Shown in pieces: positions 12,806 to 13,898 of a DNA stretch of 13,898 nt (the first letter of the stretch is position 1; each line of letters begins with the position of its first letter). The notes beneath the pieces were generated by a model. That model did not search any database and had not been told where the DNA came from. It saw only the letters and a list, made by a program, of their open reading frames with translations. The position numbers and the translations under genes are program-made. The DNA lies in contig BNTV01000121.1 in assembly GCA_025996865.1 (NCBI GenBank), positions 1 to 13,898 on the forward strand. The letters run 5' to 3'. The DNA comes from Bacteroidia bacterium. GTDB lineage: Bacteria > Bacteroidota > Bacteroidia > Bacteroidales > Azobacteroidaceae.

Positions 12806-13168
12806 TAACACTTCCGGCGCCAAAGATACGATTTTCATATTTACGGCACGAAGTTCGCGGGCAACAGGACCGAAGATACGGCTACCGCGGATTTCACCGG
12901 CACTATTCAACAACACGCAAGCGTTGTCGTCGAAGCGGATGTAGGAACCGTCTGCACGGCGAATTTCTTTTTTCGTGCGTACAATGATCGCTTTAGACAC
13001 TGCACCTTTCTTAATATCACTTGAAGGGATCACATTTTTGACAGCTACGACAATTACGTCCCCAACAGAAGCGTAACGTCTTTTCGTTCCGCCCAATACA
13101 CGGATACAAAGTACTTCCCTTGCTCCGGAGTTATCGGCTACTGAGAGCCTTGATTCTTGTTGTATCAT
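12803..13168 (-). CDS. rplN: 50S ribosomal protein L14
   Basis: The 121-residue L14 is complete: [27 protein letters not shown] at the start, [31 protein letters not shown], and [13 protein letters not shown] near the end with LAPEVL at the C-terminus. It binds 23S rRNA and forms an inter-subunit bridge. It lies 2 bp after rpsQ. The gap to rplX is 98 bp, long for this operon, and is filled by repeats. Confidence 0.97.
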   Translation of the reverse strand: MIQQESRLSVADNSGAREVLCIRVLGGTKRRYASVGDVIVVAVKNVIPSSDIKKGAVSKAIIVRTKKEIRRADGSYIRFDDNACVLLNSAGEIRGSRIFGPVARELRAVNMKIVSLAPEVL

Positions 13169-13170
13169 AA

Positions 13171-13428
13171 TTATTTAGCTTTTTCTACGATTTCCACTAA
13201 ACGCCATCTCTTGGTTTTGCTCAAAGGACGAGTTTCCATGATTTTTACGGTATCGCCGATATTACATTCATTTTTTTCGTCATGAGCATGGAATTTCTTC
13301 GTCTTATTCACGAATTTTCCGTAAATAGGGTGTTTTTCTTTCCATTTCACAGCAACAGTAATGGATTTATCCATTTTATTACTGGAAACAACGCCTATCC
13401 TTTCTTTTCTTAAATTTCTAATTTCCAT
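13171..13428 (-). CDS. rpsQ: 30S ribosomal protein S17
   Basis: The 85-residue S17 has the OB-fold pattern [67 protein letters not shown]. It is a primary 16S rRNA binder in the body of the 30S subunit. It lies 13 bp after rpmC in the conserved S10/spc gene order. Confidence 0.97.
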   Translation of the reverse strand: MEIRNLRKERIGVVSSNKMDKSITVAVKWKEKHPIYGKFVNKTKKFHAHDEKNECNIGDTVKIMETRPLSKTKRWRLVEIVEKAK

Positions 13429-13441
13429 TTCAGTTGCTCAT

Positions 13442-13639
13442 TTACTTGTTGTTAATTTCCCGTTGACGCAATTCGGTTTTCATACGCGCAATTGCTCTGC
13501 GTGAGCGTGTAATGACTGCCGGACTATCCAAGGGCGAAATACTGTGGTTGATTTTCTTTTGCTCGTAAACTTTCGTTTCAACCGCCAATCTTTCTTTCAA
13601 TTCCTGAGTAGTTAAATCTCTGATTTCTGCAATTTTCAT
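13442..13639 (-). CDS. rpmC: 50S ribosomal protein L29
   Basis: From the ATG at 13639 the product is 65 residues: MKIAEIRDLTTQELKERL, NHSISPLDSPAVITRSRR, IARMKTELRQRE. This is the L29 helical hairpin, which lies at the polypeptide exit of the 50S subunit. The frame is also open from a GTG at 13648 overlapping the rplP stop, but the family start is MKIAEI, so 13639 is preferred. Confidence 0.95.
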   Translation of the reverse strand: MKIAEIRDLTTQELKERLAVETKVYEQKKINHSISPLDSPAVITRSRRAIARMKTELRQREINNK

Positions 13640-13644
13640 AGGAC

Positions 13645-13898
13645 TCACACATTTTCGTTATTAAAATCATAATCATGTCTTACGACAAACTTCGTAGTGA
13701 CGGGAAGTTTTTGAGCAGCAAGCCTCAAAGCTTCTTTGGCTATCTCAAACGATACGCCTTCGATTTCGAAGAGGATTCTTCCCGGAGTAACCGGCGCTAC
13801 GAATCCTTCGGGCGCTCCCTTCCCTTTACCCATACGTACTTCAGCGGGTTTTTTGGTAATCGGCTTGTCGGGGAAGATTCTCACCCACACCTGACCCT
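13645..13898 (-). CDS. rplP: 50S ribosomal protein L16 (C-terminal part, cut by window edge)
   Basis: The minus-strand frame is open from the window edge and gives the last 83 or so residues of L16: [44 protein letters not shown] and [19 protein letters not shown]. The N-terminus lies outside the window. L16 organises the A-site region of the 50S subunit. It is the first gene visible of the ribosomal block, followed at once by rpmC. Confidence 0.95.
   Translation of the reverse strand, partial: GQVWVRIFPDKPITKKPAEVRMGKGKGAPEGFVAPVTPGRILFEIEGVSFEIAKEALRLAAQKLPVTTKFVVRHDYDFNNENV

Overview
The window looks like the chromosome of a member of the Bacteroidota, most probably the Bacteroidales. Several genes are preceded by the TAnnTTTG -7 box typical of this phylum and lack a strong Shine-Dalgarno sequence. 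There is also a Bacteroidota-type type VI secretion TssD (Hcp) protein, and the ribosomal proteins have Bacteroidota-like sequences. Identifications were made by reading motifs by eye and from memory of families; no database search was run.

Layout. (1) 1-169: the 5' part of an Rpn-family (PD-(D/E)XK) recombination-promoting nuclease, cut by the window edge. (2) 170-716: about 550 bp without a gene, holding an 8-bp stem terminator-like hairpin and a set of 11-bp-phased AATGTTA repeats. (3) 717-3337, minus strand: a tightly coupled three-gene unit, tssD - putative effector with an HExxxHG motif - lipoprotein. It reads as an orphan T6SS cargo cassette (tube protein, toxin, immunity). It is separated from ribE (riboflavin synthase) by a perfect 16-bp stem hairpin. 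(4) 4165-5919, plus: a GT39/ArnT-like membrane glycosyltransferase, overlapping tail-to-tail with an SDR oxidoreductase (5906-6721, minus). (5) 6864-8730, minus: a two-gene ABC-2 exporter (permease and ATPase). (6) tRNA-Val(GAC) at 8798-8872 with a clear promoter. (7) 9036-10662, plus: a truncated MsrA fragment, then a Tat-exported Gfo/Idh/MocA oxidoreductase. (8) 10698-11513, minus: decayed or chimeric remnants, comprising a HlyD-type secretion adaptor C-terminus with an internal deletion and a lipoprotein-like ORF fused to a tail resembling MG2/TonB-plug proteins. (9) 11554-13898, minus: the ribosomal block rplP(partial)-rpmC-rpsQ-rplN-rplX-rplE-rpsN. It stops after rpsN, where rpsH would normally follow, and it carries two heptamer arrays between rplN and rplX.

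How it fits together. The most interesting unit is the tssD-effector-lipoprotein cassette. No T6SS structural gene is present here, so the tube subunit and its cargo would have to be used by an apparatus encoded elsewhere. A lipoprotein in the immunity position suggests a toxin acting in the periplasm. The second point of interest is the break in the normally conserved spc ribosomal gene order, with remnants of a peptide-export-type locus lying exactly at the break. That indicates either a real rearrangement or an assembly join.
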